Shown piece by piece: positions 26,408 through 35,690 of a stretch of 64,000 nucleotides of DNA. Position 1 is the stretch's first letter. Every line of letters begins with the position of its first letter. The notes below the pieces were generated by a model. The model saw only the letters and a program-made list of their open reading frames with translations, did no database searches and had not been told where the DNA came from. Made by a program: the position numbers and the translations under genes. The DNA comes from RH-AL1 sp964244495 (GTDB lineage Bacteria; Pseudomonadota; Alphaproteobacteria; Rhizobiales; Beijerinckiaceae), in the NCBI GenBank assembly GCA_964244495.1, contig CAXTIU010000013.1:1-64000 (forward strand), written 5' to 3'.

Positions 26408-28051
26408 CTACGGCTCTTCGTGCGTCGTCTTCACGCGGACCGTCCGTCGCATGAACATGGGAACGTGGTCGCCCATGCCCAGGACAGGATGATCGTCGCC
26501 GGTCTGGCGTCCAGCCGGCGCGACCGCCTCGCGTCGCGGCCGCCCGCCGGCGACATCGCCACGGGGTTTCGACGCGGTGTTGGGCCGGGGCGCGGCATCG
26601 TCCCTAGCATCGCCGGCCCTGGCGTCGATCGTGCTGGCGTCGACGACCCTGGCTTCGGCGATGACGGGCCGGCCCGCCCCGCCGCTGCGACGCGAGCGTG
26701 GCGGCGTCGCGGCGGCGGAATTGGTCAGCGCCGCGAGCGGTTCCGGCGCGAAGGCCGCCTCGGGATGGACGGCGTTGGCTCGCCTCGATGATCCACGCAC
26801 GCGTCGCGCGCCCGGGTCGTTCGAGCCGCGTCGGCTCGGGTGCCCTTCGTCGCCGTGACTGGGTTCCCCGCGCGGCAGGCTCGCCAAGGTGACGCCCTCG
26901 TCCCAATCGAGCGTCTTGACGATAACCTTCTCGATCTCCGCGAGGTACTTCTCGTCCCCCGGAGCGACGATCGACAGGGCGGCACCCTTGCGGCCGGCGC
27001 GACCTGTGCGGCCGATCCGATGGACGTAGTCCTCGGCATGGGTCGGAAGATCGAAGTTGAACACGTGGCTGACATCGGGGATGTCGAGGCCGCGCGCCGC
27101 AACATCGGAGCAGACGATCAGGTCGACCGCTCCCGTCTTGAAGGCGTCGAGTGACAGCATGCGCGCCCGCTGGTCCATGTCGCCGTGCAGGGCGCCGACC
27201 GAGAAGCCGTGCTTCTGCAACGACTTGTGGAGTAAGGCGACATCGCGCTTGCGGTTGCAGAAGATGATCGCGTTCTTGAACGTGTCGGCCGTACGGATCA
27301 GCCGCCGCAGCGTTTCCCGCTTGGCTGGGCCACCATGCGAGGCCACCAGGGTCTGCGTGATCGTCGCCGCCGTCGTCGCCGCGCGCGCCACCTCGATGCG
27401 GACGGGGTTGTGGAGGAACTGCTCCGTGAGGCGGGTGATCTCCGGCGGCATGGTCGCCGAGAAGAACAGGGTCTGCCGAGTGAAGGGCACCAGCTTGCAG
27501 ATCCGCTCGATGTCGGGGATGAAGCCCATGTCGAGCATCCGATCCGCCTCGTCGATGACGAGGATGTCGATGCCGGTGAGCAGGAGCTTGCCGCGCTCGG
27601 AGAAGTCGAGGAGACGGCCGGGCGTCGCGATCAGCACGTCGGCGCCGCGGGTTATCTTGGTTTCTTGATCGGCGAAGGACACCCCGCCGATCAGCAGCGC
27701 GACGTTGAGCTTATGATTGACGCCGTACTTGACGAAGCTTTCCTCGACCTGCGCCGCCAGTTCGCGCGTCGGTTCGAGGATCAGCGTGCGTGGCATCCGG
27801 GCCCTGGCGCGTCCGCTTTCCAGGCGCGACAGCATCGGCAGCACGAAGGCCGCCGTCTTTCCTGTGCCGGTCTGCGCGATACCGAGGATGTCGCGCCCGA
27901 GCAACGCGGCGGGTATGGCGCGCGCCTGGATCGGCGTCGGCGTCGTGTAACCAGAGGCTTCGACCGCTTGCAGCACCTTGGCGCTGAGGCCGAGGTCGGC
28001 GAAGGAGGTCGCGGCTTGAGCGTCGCCCTGGTCCGTGTCTGAGTCTGTCAT
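26408..28051 (-). CDS. DEAD-box RNA helicase (RhlE-like)
   Basis: A 547-residue ATP-dependent RNA helicase. The core (about 15-390) has the Q motif region FADLGLSAKVLQAVEASGY, Walker A AQTGTGKT, PTRELAAQ, the DEAD box VIDEADRMLDMGF, SAT in FFSATMP and the motif VI HRIGRTGRAG. A 150-residue low-complexity, Arg/Ala/Pro-rich tail ends with a short conserved-looking GMGDHVPMFMRR. Such tails bind RNA or degradosome partners. The ATG at 28051 (TDSDTDQGDA) was chosen; the open frame extends upstream without family similarity. Cold or ribosome-assembly roles are typical but not shown here. Confidence 0.92.
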   Translation of the reverse strand: MTDSDTDQGDAQAATSFADLGLSAKVLQAVEASGYTTPTPIQARAIPAALLGRDILGIAQTGTGKTAAFVLPMLSRLESGRARARMPRTLILEPTRELAAQVEESFVKYGVNHKLNVALLIGGVSFADQETKITRGADVLIATPGRLLDFSERGKLLLTGIDILVIDEADRMLDMGFIPDIERICKLVPFTRQTLFFSATMPPEITRLTEQFLHNPVRIEVARAATTAATITQTLVASHGGPAKRETLRRLIRTADTFKNAIIFCNRKRDVALLHKSLQKHGFSVGALHGDMDQRARMLSLDAFKTGAVDLIVCSDVAARGLDIPDVSHVFNFDLPTHAEDYVHRIGRTGRAGRKGAALSIVAPGDEKYLAEIEKVIVKTLDWDEGVTLASLPRGEPSHGDEGHPSRRGSNDPGARRVRGSSRRANAVHPEAAFAPEPLAALTNSAAATPPRSRRSGGAGRPVIAEARVVDASTIDARAGDARDDAAPRPNTASKPRGDVAGGRPRREAVAPAGRQTGDDHPVLGMGDHVPMFMRRTVRVKTTHEEP

Positions 28052-28310
28052 CAATGTCCTTGAGGAGGGCGTCCGCGCTGAAGGTCCGATGCGCTTCACG
28101 CTCGCCGGGACCGATCCCAGGCGGGCAAGACGACGGATCTGCGGCCTATCGGTTCGACAGGCGGAGGGTGGGAACCGAGGCCAAGCCGCGCCAACCCTTC
28201 CAACGTATTGCCATGTCGACGAGAACAACGGAAAAAGCAAGCGCGACAACGACACATCGGCGGCCGATCCTGCGTCACGAGGTCGCGTGAGGGCTCGTGC
28301 GCGAGGCGGT

Positions 28311-30554
28311 TCAGCTTCGGGCGACCGAAGTCGAGCGCGGCAACCGCAAGAACCGGTCGAGCAGGACGCCGTCGTTCAGGACCGCCATCGTCTCCTTCGG
28401 TCGTAGCCAAGCAAGCGCCTGCTCGACACTTTCCGCGTCATTGAGCTTGGCCTCCGCGAGAGCCCAATCCGGGCCGATGTCGCCGCGCTGCCGCGGCGCC
28501 TTGCCCGACTCGAAGCTGTCATGGGCTGCCTGCAGATCCGCGTCCCCATAGAGCAGTGCCAGCCCGTTGGCCGGCTCCGCAGGAGGACCACCCATCTCAG
28601 CGAGGATCTCAGCCGTGCGTTCGACGACGATCGGCCGCCATCGTTCCTCCGGCGTCGTCAAAAGGCCCGCGCGCCGGAAGGCCATGCCGACCGACAGCTT
28701 GCCGGTCGACCAGGACAAGGGGATCGCGAGGATGAGGCCGACGATCGTCGGCGACATCCATGCGATGAGCGAGGGCGAGATCAGGAGGCCGCTGATCAGC
28801 GTCAGGACACCGAAGACGGTGTGGGATCGGTGACGCCGGGTGATCGCCGTGATGGGGATCGACCCGTCATCGCGCCGCTGCGGATCCCAGCCGCTGTCGA
28901 AGCCGAAAACGAAATGAACGACGTGGCCCGTCTGGATCAGCATCATGACCGGCGCGAGCAGGGCGGACATCAGGATCTCGAAGAGGGCCGACAGCGTCAG
29001 CCTGAGCGCGCCGCCGCATCCCCGTCGCGTCTCCGGCCGAACGAGGCTGAGGATCAGGCCGAACACCTTGGGCATCAGCAGCACGACCATGGTGAGCGCG
29101 AAGAGTTCGAGCGAGCGTTCCGCATCGAAGCGGGGGAACGCCGGCACCAGCGTGAAATCGTTGGTGAAGTATTCGGGCTTGATGTAGCTCGCCTGCAGCA
29201 CCAAGATCATGCCGACGACGAGCTGCATCATCCACAGCGGCGATGCGATGTAGGCCGAGATCCCGGTCGCAAAGTGCTGGCGCGAGGCCAAGTGGAACCC
29301 GCGCGCCGGCAGGACGCGAATGTGCTGGAGGTTACCCTGGCACCACCGGCGGTCACGGGCCGATAGGTCGATGAGGGACGGCGGACTCTCCTCGTAGCTG
29401 CCGTTGAGCATGGGCAGCATCGTGACGGTGTAGCCGGCCCGACGGATCAGGGCCGCCTCGACGAAGTCGTGGCTGAGGATATGACCACCCATCGGCGGCT
29501 TGCCCCTGAGATGGGGAAGGCCGCAGTGCTCGGCGAAAGCCCGCGTCCGGATGATGGCGTTGTGACCCCAGTAGTTGCCGTCGCGTCCCATCCACGTCGC
29601 GAGGCCGGCGGCGATAACCGGTCCGTAGATGCGGGCGGCGAACTGCTGGAGCCGCGCGAACAGGGTGTTGCGGTTGATGATCAGGGGCAGCGTCTGGATG
29701 ATGCCGGCGTCGGGGTCCGCCTCCATCGCGGCGGCCAAGTTGACGATGGCATGGCCGAGCATCAGGCTGTCGGCGTCGAGCACGACCATGTGCTCGTACC
29801 GTCCGCCCCAGCGGGTCACGAAATCGGCGATGTTGCCGGCCTTGCGCGCGGTGTTCTGCGGCCGGTGCCGGTAGTAGATCATCGCGCCCGAGCCGACACG
29901 CTCGCGCATCCGCAGGAAGGCGTTCTCCTCGGCGATGAAGATGTCGGGGTTGGTCGTGTCCGACAGGAAGAACCAGTCGAAGGCGCGGCCGAGGCCGGTG
30001 GCGGCGACGTCCTCGATCATCGCTTGCACGGCGGCGAACACCCGCTCGGGCGTCTCGTTGTAGATCGGCATCACGACGGCGGTCCGCGTGCCCAGGGTTT
30101 CCGGGATGCCGGGCGCCTTGGGTGCGAGCGCCAGGATCCACAGGAAGCCCACGAACGAACTCGTGAAGGCCAAGGCGATCCAGGAAAAGTTCGCGATGAA
30201 CAGGACGAGCAGCGCCCATTCCAGCGGCGTCGTGCCGCCGACCGACACGACCTTGTACATGTCGATCGCGCCGTAGCACGTCATGGCCAGCGCGCCGCCG
30301 AAGATCGTGGCCCTGGCGAGCCAAGTTCCCCCATCACGGGCCTTGTTCGCTCGCGCCCGAGGGGCGGGGTAGGAACGGAGGCTCTGCGTCGGCATCGCCA
30401 GCGGCGCTTCCACAGGCATGGCGGGGGCGATCGGCTCGCGTCGTCGCGTGTCCGCAGGAAAGCCGCGGCCGGAGGGCGGCGCCAGTCGAGCCGACGACGC
30501 CAAGCCTGCGGACGAAGCCAAGCCTGCGGACGAAGCCAAGTCGGTCGTGGTCAT
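28311..30554 (-). CDS. mdoH: Periplasmic glucan glucosyltransferase OpgH (MdoH)
   Basis: An inner-membrane family 2 glycosyltransferase of 747 residues that uses UDP-glucose to build the linear backbone of osmoregulated periplasmic glucans. The cytoplasmic catalytic domain has DTTNPDIF, the metal-binding VLDADSLMLG and the RRWCQGNL (QxxRW) motif, flanked by multiple membrane segments (for example GGALAMTCYGAIDMY, LLVLFIANFSWIALAF and WMMQLVVGMILVL). The N-terminal 35 residues contain short LASSAG repeats encoded by an 18-bp tandem repeat. Its start overlaps the opgG stop (ATGA), so both are translationally coupled. Confidence 0.94.
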   Translation of the reverse strand: MTTTDLASSAGLASSAGLASSARLAPPSGRGFPADTRRREPIAPAMPVEAPLAMPTQSLRSYPAPRARANKARDGGTWLARATIFGGALAMTCYGAIDMYKVVSVGGTTPLEWALLVLFIANFSWIALAFTSSFVGFLWILALAPKAPGIPETLGTRTAVVMPIYNETPERVFAAVQAMIEDVAATGLGRAFDWFFLSDTTNPDIFIAEENAFLRMRERVGSGAMIYYRHRPQNTARKAGNIADFVTRWGGRYEHMVVLDADSLMLGHAIVNLAAAMEADPDAGIIQTLPLIINRNTLFARLQQFAARIYGPVIAAGLATWMGRDGNYWGHNAIIRTRAFAEHCGLPHLRGKPPMGGHILSHDFVEAALIRRAGYTVTMLPMLNGSYEESPPSLIDLSARDRRWCQGNLQHIRVLPARGFHLASRQHFATGISAYIASPLWMMQLVVGMILVLQASYIKPEYFTNDFTLVPAFPRFDAERSLELFALTMVVLLMPKVFGLILSLVRPETRRGCGGALRLTLSALFEILMSALLAPVMMLIQTGHVVHFVFGFDSGWDPQRRDDGSIPITAITRRHRSHTVFGVLTLISGLLISPSLIAWMSPTIVGLILAIPLSWSTGKLSVGMAFRRAGLLTTPEERWRPIVVERTAEILAEMGGPPAEPANGLALLYGDADLQAAHDSFESGKAPRQRGDIGPDWALAEAKLNDAESVEQALAWLRPKETMAVLNDGVLLDRFLRLPRSTSVARS
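30493..30540 (-). repeat. 18-bp tandem repeat in the opgH 5' coding region
   Basis: Two full units and a partial third of GACGAAGCCAAGCCTGCG (plus-strand reading) start at 30493, 30511 and 30529. They encode LASSAG-type hexapeptides at the disordered N-terminus of OpgH. The length is a multiple of three, so copy-number change keeps the frame. Confidence 0.8.
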
Positions 30555-32200
30555 GACGGTGTCCAACGATAGAGCCACGTTTCGCTGATCGACTTGCCCT
30601 GCGCCTGCAGCACGAGCCGAAGCTCGACCGACTCGGTGCCCCCGGGATCGATCTCGAAAAGGACACGGCATGCTTTACCGTTCGTATCCGCGAACACCTT
30701 GGTCAGCGTCACGGTGCCAGCGCTCGTGGTCAGGGCCGGCGCCATCCCCCTGCACCGATCCTGATCGGCCAGGATGTCGCCCCCGAACTCGACGAAGAAA
30801 CGCCAGCGCCTTCCGCTGCCACCCGCCCGCGAGCGCATGGCGCGTGCGAGGTCCGGCCGCTCGGGCGGATCCCAACACCAGAACTGACGATAGGCGAAGG
30901 CGACCTCGCTGCCGGCCTTCAACGGCTCCCTCGGCCGCCAGAAGCAGAGGATGTTGTCGTTGGCATCCGACTGCGAGGGGATCTCGATCAGCTGGACGCC
31001 GCCCGCCGCCCAGTCGCCGATGGGCTCGATCCACAGCGAGGGGCGCTTCTCCCAGTGGTTCTCCTGGTCGGCGTAGTCCTCGAAGGCACGGTCGCGTACG
31101 AGGCAGCCGAAACCGCGCGGCTTGTCGTCGACAAAGGTCGAGATCTGCAGGCTCTCGCGGTTGGTGACGGGGCGCCAAACCCATTCGTTGCCGCCCGTCA
31201 GCATCTGCAGGCCGCACACCTCGCTGACGTTGGGCCGATAATCGTCGAACCGCTTGTGATCCATGAAGCCGAGAAGGTGCGTCGCGCTCATCGAGGCCAG
31301 GCCAAAATTGTCGACCGCAACACGGGGGTAAAGCGTGCATTCGGTGTCGATGATCGTGGCCTCGCCGCCTCTCAGCGTGAAGCGGAACGCCCCGACGACG
31401 CTGTCGGAATCGATGATGGCGTGGATCACCATGGCCGCCGTCACGAGGCTCGGCTTCTCGATCCAGATCGCGCGGAAGATCGGCATCTCCTCGCCCTTGG
31501 GATCGGCGACCTTCAGGGCCAGCGCCCGCGCCATCAGGCCGGCGACCTGGCCTTCGGCGAGCGCCCGGAAGAAGTTCGACCCCTGGTAGGTGGCGACCTC
31601 CTCGAGCGCCCCTTTGTCGGAGGATGCCGAGCCTTTGCTCCCGGACGTTCCACCGACGGTTGTCCGCGTGGCGAGGACGCGAAATCCGGAGAAACCGATG
31701 TCGCCGATCCTCGGCGAGGGCGTGAGCTTGCCGAAGTCGAACATGCCCGTGTCGTAGATCAGGCGGCAGGCCTTGCCGCCGGCGACGAGGTTCAGCTGGA
31801 TCGGCAGGTCGAACTGGAAGCCGCGGTGCAGCGGCTCGATCGCGTAGCCGATCGCTTCCGTCGCCCAGATCCGGGCGGTGGGCTTCAACCTGATCGAATC
31901 ATACTGCTCGTAGGTGAGGGACTTGAACGGGTCCGGCAGATCGGTCGCGACCGGCTTGAACGGCTGCCTGGAGAGCGCGCGCGCCGTCTCGGTGACCATC
32001 CCGGCGTGGAACTCGACCGGCGCGGCCAGGGTGACGGCGGCACCGGTGATCGGGGCATCGGCGGCCGCCGTGCCGACGCCCGGCGGGCTCGTCGCCGCCG
32101 GCGCGGGGGCGGCGGCGAGGTCCGGTACCACAGTCGAGAAAGCCGTCAGACCGGCGGCGCCGCCGAGGGTCAACCTGAGAACGTCACGACGTTGGTACAT
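30551..32200 (-). CDS. mdoG: Periplasmic glucan biosynthesis protein OpgG/OpgD (MdoG family)
   Basis: A 549-residue periplasmic protein of the MdoG family, which branches or releases the glucan made by OpgH. The N-terminus QRRDVLRLTLGGAAGLTAFS is a twin-arginine signal, so export is probably by Tat; in Escherichia coli this feature marks OpgD rather than OpgG. Family sequence includes GFQFDLPIQLNLV, LYPRVAVDNFGLASMSATH and NDNILCFWRP. The ATG at 32200 was preferred over a TTG five codons upstream. It is first in the opgGH operon and is divergent from glmU. Confidence 0.93.
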   Translation of the reverse strand: MYQRRDVLRLTLGGAAGLTAFSTVVPDLAAAPAPAATSPPGVGTAAADAPITGAAVTLAAPVEFHAGMVTETARALSRQPFKPVATDLPDPFKSLTYEQYDSIRLKPTARIWATEAIGYAIEPLHRGFQFDLPIQLNLVAGGKACRLIYDTGMFDFGKLTPSPRIGDIGFSGFRVLATRTTVGGTSGSKGSASSDKGALEEVATYQGSNFFRALAEGQVAGLMARALALKVADPKGEEMPIFRAIWIEKPSLVTAAMVIHAIIDSDSVVGAFRFTLRGGEATIIDTECTLYPRVAVDNFGLASMSATHLLGFMDHKRFDDYRPNVSEVCGLQMLTGGNEWVWRPVTNRESLQISTFVDDKPRGFGCLVRDRAFEDYADQENHWEKRPSLWIEPIGDWAAGGVQLIEIPSQSDANDNILCFWRPREPLKAGSEVAFAYRQFWCWDPPERPDLARAMRSRAGGSGRRWRFFVEFGGDILADQDRCRGMAPALTTSAGTVTLTKVFADTNGKACRVLFEIDPGGTESVELRLVLQAQGKSISETWLYRWTPS

Positions 32201-32419
32201 CGACTCGTCGGTCAAACTAGCACGCGGTTGGTTGGGTCGACGCGTTATGGCACAACGTGGCGCACGGGGGAAAGAAGCCTCGTCATCGACGTAGGCTTAA
32301 GCTTAGGCTTGAGTGTGAGCCAGGGTCGGGCGCGGCGGAGTTTCGGAGCCGTGCGACGCGTACCTTGGCTTGCGCGACGCCCGCCCTCTTCGCGAAGGAC
32401 GGGCGATATGGAGTACACC
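32201..32419. promoter_or_regulatory. Divergent promoter region opgG / glmU
   Basis: 219 bp without a gene. It contains a direct repeat TAGGCTTAA (32292-32300) and TAGGCTTGA (32304-32312), 12 bp apart, with TAAGCTTA between as a small palindrome; this could be a regulator site. CTTCGCGAAGGA at 32388-32399 forms a palindrome that includes a Shine-Dalgarno AAGGA, as seen before pdhA. Confidence 0.4.
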
Positions 32420-33814
32420 ATGCCCGACACCACGGCCGTGACGCCGTCATCCCGCACCTGCCTCGCCGTCGTTCTCGCCGCCGGCGAGGGCACGCGCATG
32501 CGTTCCGCGCGCCCCAAGGTCACCCACGAGATCGCGGGACGCTCGATGCTGGCGCATTGCCTGGCGGCGATCGCCGCCGCGGGGATCGAGGATGTCGCCC
32601 TGGTGGTCGGTCCCGGGCGCGACGACGTCGCCGCGACCGCGCCCCGCGCACGGGCCTTCGTGCAGGCCGAGCGCCGGGGCACCGCGCACGCCGTCCTCGC
32701 CGCCGAGGCGGCGATCGCGCGGCCCTACGACGACGTCGTTGTCGTCTTCGCCGACACGCCCCTGGTCGCCCCCGAAACCCTGGTGCTGCTCCGGGAGGAA
32801 CTGCGCAAGGGCGCCGCCATCGCCGTTCTCGGCTTCGTCGCGCGCGATCCCCGAGGCTACGGTCGCCTCCTGCGCGACGATGGCGCCCTCGTCGCGATCC
32901 GGGAGGAGAAGGACGCGACGGAGGAAGAAAGGGCGACCACCCTGTGCAACGCCGGACTGATGGCGCTGAACGGCCGCCTGGCGCTGGAGCTTCTGTCGGC
33001 GGTCGGCGCCGACAACGCGCAAAACGAATGCTACCTGACCGACGTCGTCGCCATCGCCCGTTCGCGGGGGCTGGGCGCCGCCACGGTCATCGTCGGCGAG
33101 GACGAGGTGCAAGGCGTCAACGACCGCGTCCAGCTCGCACGGGCGGAGGCGGCGGTGCAGGCGCGGCTTCGTGAGGCGGCGATGCGCGGCGGCGCGACGC
33201 TGGTCGCCCCCGAGACCGTGACGCTGGCGTGGGATACCGCGCTCGCCCGCGACGTGGTCGTCGAACCCAATGTCGTCTTCGCGCCGGGCGTCAGCGTCGG
33301 CGAGGGCAGCCGCATCCGGGCGTTCTCGCACCTGGAAGGCGTCGCGATCGGTCCCCGCGCCACGATCGGACCGTTCGCGCGGCTGCGTCCCGGCAGCGTG
33401 CTCGACGCCGACGTTCACGTCGGCAACTTCGTCGAGGTCAAGGCCTCGCACCTCGCGCGGGGCGTGAAGGCCAACCATCTCAGCTACATCGGCGACGCGA
33501 GCGTGGGCGCCAAGACCAATCTCGGCGCCGGCACCATCACCTGCAACTACGATGGCTTCCGCAAGCACAGGACCACGATCGGCGCCGGCGCCTTCGTCGG
33601 CGTCAACACCGCCCTCGTGGCGCCGGTCAGCGTCGGCGACGGCGCGTTCATCGGCACCGGCTCCGTCGTCACGCGCGACGTGCCGGCCGACGCGCTGGTG
33701 GTCGCCCGCGCCCGCGCCGTCGAGAAGCCGGGGTGGGCCAAGGCGTTCCGCGAAGCGCAAGGGCGGACAGGCACCGACCAACCCGGCGGCGACACCCAGA
33801 ACGCGAAAGGCTGA
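32420..33814 (+). CDS. glmU: Bifunctional UDP-GlcNAc pyrophosphorylase / glucosamine-1-P acetyltransferase
   Basis: A 464-residue enzyme performing the last two steps of UDP-N-acetylglucosamine synthesis. The N-terminal uridyltransferase begins with LAVVLAAGEGTRMRSARPK and includes GTAHAVLAAE and a conserved CYLTDVVAIA. The C-terminal left-handed beta helix (from about 250) has hexapeptide repeats and the acetyltransferase signature NLGAGTITCNYDGFRKHRT. ATG at 32420 has GGAG six bases upstream; ATG at 32408, four codons earlier, also has an AAGGA. It lies 3 bp before glmS and should be co-transcribed with it. Confidence 0.95.
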   Translation: MPDTTAVTPSSRTCLAVVLAAGEGTRMRSARPKVTHEIAGRSMLAHCLAAIAAAGIEDVALVVGPGRDDVAATAPRARAFVQAERRGTAHAVLAAEAAIARPYDDVVVVFADTPLVAPETLVLLREELRKGAAIAVLGFVARDPRGYGRLLRDDGALVAIREEKDATEEERATTLCNAGLMALNGRLALELLSAVGADNAQNECYLTDVVAIARSRGLGAATVIVGEDEVQGVNDRVQLARAEAAVQARLREAAMRGGATLVAPETVTLAWDTALARDVVVEPNVVFAPGVSVGEGSRIRAFSHLEGVAIGPRATIGPFARLRPGSVLDADVHVGNFVEVKASHLARGVKANHLSYIGDASVGAKTNLGAGTITCNYDGFRKHRTTIGAGAFVGVNTALVAPVSVGDGAFIGTGSVVTRDVPADALVVARARAVEKPGWAKAFREAQGRTGTDQPGGDTQNAKG

Positions 33815-33817
33815 ACC

Positions 33818-35656
33818 ATGTGCGGCATCGTCGGGATCCTCGGACGCGAGCCGGTCGCGGAGCAGATCGTCGAGGCGCTGAAGCGGCTCGAATACCGAGG
33901 CTACGACTCGGCCGGCGTGGCGACGCTCGAGCGCGGACGGCTCACCCGCCGGCGCGCGCAGGGCAAGCTCAGAAACCTCGAGGCGGTGCTGCGGCACGAG
34001 CCGTTGGTCGGCACCAGCGGCATCGGGCACACGCGCTGGGCGACGCACGGCCGGCCGACCGAGGTCAACGCCCACCCCCACGCCACCGCGAGGGTGGCGG
34101 TCGTCCACAACGGCATCATCGAGAACTTCCGCGAGCTGCGCGCCGAATTGCGCGCGAGGGGTCACGTCTTCGCGACCGAGACCGACACGGAGGTCGTCGC
34201 CCACCTCGTCAGCGACGCCATGGACGGGGGCCTGACGCCGGCGGAGGCGGTGGCGGTCAGCCTGCCGAAGCTGCGTGGCGCCTTCGCGCTGGCCTTCCTG
34301 TTCGACGGGCAGGACAACCTGCTGATCGGCGCCCGCCAGGGCGCGCCGCTGGCGATCGGCTACGGGCAGGGGGAGGCGGCGGGCACGATGTACCTCGGCT
34401 CGGACGCGTTGGCGCTCGCGCCCTTCACCGACACGATCACCTACCTGGAAGAAGGCGACTGGGTGGTGCTGACCCGCGACAAGGCGGTCGTCTTCGACGC
34501 GAGCAACGCCGCCGTCGAGCGCAGGCGCTTGAAGACGCCGGCCTCCGCCTTCCTGGTCGACAAGGGCAATCATCGTCACTTCATGGCGAAGGAGATCCAC
34601 GAGCAGCCCGAGGTCGTCGGCCGCACGCTCGCCCACTACCTCGACATGTCGGCCGGCCGCGTGGCGCTGCCTTTCGAGCTACCGGTCGACGTCCGCACCC
34701 TCGACAAGCTGACCATCACCGCCTGCGGGACCGCCTACATGGCGGGACTGACGGCGAAATACTGGTTCGAGCGGTACGCCCGCCTGCCCGTGACGATCGA
34801 GGTGGCGTCGGAGTTCCGCTACGGCGAGGCGCCCATGACCCCCGGCGGCCTCACGATCGTGGTGTCGCAATCGGGTGAGACGGCGGACACGCTCGCCTCG
34901 CTGCGCTACGCGCGGGTGAACGGGCAGGGCATCCTGGCGATCGTCAATGTCGCGACCTCGACCATGGCGCGCGAGAGCGACATCGTTGCCCCGACCCTCG
35001 CCGGCCCGGAGATCGGCGTCGCCTCGACGAAGGCCTTCACCTGCCAGCTCGCCGTGCTGGCCTGCCTCGCGCTCGCGATCGGCCGCGCCAGGGGCGTCCT
35101 TTCCGAGGCGGAGGAGGCGCGGCTCGTCGCGGGGCTGATCGCCGTGCCGGGCCTGATGGCGGAGACGATCAAGCGCGAAGCGGACGTGGAGCACCTCGCC
35201 CGCGAGCTCGGCAAGGCGCGCGACGTGCTGTATCTCGGGCGCGGGACATCGTACCCCTTGGCGATGGAAGGGGCGCTGAAGCTCAAGGAGCTGAGCTACA
35301 TCCACGCGGAAGGCTATCCCGCCGGTGAGCTGAAGCACGGACCGATCGCGCTCATCGACGAGACGATGATCGTCATCGTGATCGCCCCCCACGATGGGGT
35401 GTACGAGAAGACGATGTCGAACATGCAGGAGGTGGCGGCGCGCGGCGGCCGACTGGTGCTGATCGGCGATAGTCGGATCGAAGGGGATTTCGCCGGGCAG
35501 GCCGAGGCGATGATCGTGCTGCCCGACATGGCGCCGGACTTCACGGCGATGGTCTACGCCCTGCCGGTGCAGATGCTCGCCTACCACACGGCGGTGGCCA
35601 TGGGGAAGGACGCCGACCAGCCGCGCAACCTGGCGAAGAGCGTGACGGTGGAGTAG
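33818..35656 (+). CDS. glmS: Glutamine--fructose-6-phosphate aminotransferase (isomerizing)
   Basis: A 612-residue enzyme that makes glucosamine-6-phosphate from fructose-6-phosphate and glutamine, the entry to amino sugar synthesis. The catalytic Cys is residue 2 of the reading frame (MCGIVGILG), exposed after Met removal. The glutaminase domain contains GHTRWATHGRPTEVNAHPH. Two SIS domains follow, with VVSQSGETADT and the C-terminal LGRGTSYPLAMEGALKLKE and ending NLAKSVTVE. Length is normal. Placement three bases after glmU links both ends of the pathway. Confidence 0.97.
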   Translation: MCGIVGILGREPVAEQIVEALKRLEYRGYDSAGVATLERGRLTRRRAQGKLRNLEAVLRHEPLVGTSGIGHTRWATHGRPTEVNAHPHATARVAVVHNGIIENFRELRAELRARGHVFATETDTEVVAHLVSDAMDGGLTPAEAVAVSLPKLRGAFALAFLFDGQDNLLIGARQGAPLAIGYGQGEAAGTMYLGSDALALAPFTDTITYLEEGDWVVLTRDKAVVFDASNAAVERRRLKTPASAFLVDKGNHRHFMAKEIHEQPEVVGRTLAHYLDMSAGRVALPFELPVDVRTLDKLTITACGTAYMAGLTAKYWFERYARLPVTIEVASEFRYGEAPMTPGGLTIVVSQSGETADTLASLRYARVNGQGILAIVNVATSTMARESDIVAPTLAGPEIGVASTKAFTCQLAVLACLALAIGRARGVLSEAEEARLVAGLIAVPGLMAETIKREADVEHLARELGKARDVLYLGRGTSYPLAMEGALKLKELSYIHAEGYPAGELKHGPIALIDETMIVIVIAPHDGVYEKTMSNMQEVAARGGRLVLIGDSRIEGDFAGQAEAMIVLPDMAPDFTAMVYALPVQMLAYHTAVAMGKDADQPRNLAKSVTVE

Positions 35657-35690
35657 GGCGGCCGGGCAGGCCGCCGCGATGGATCGACGG

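Noticed and set aside
26420..28042. Plus-strand ORFs across the RhlE-like helicase gene
   Set aside because: They are shadows of the minus-strand helicase, whose motifs are all intact.
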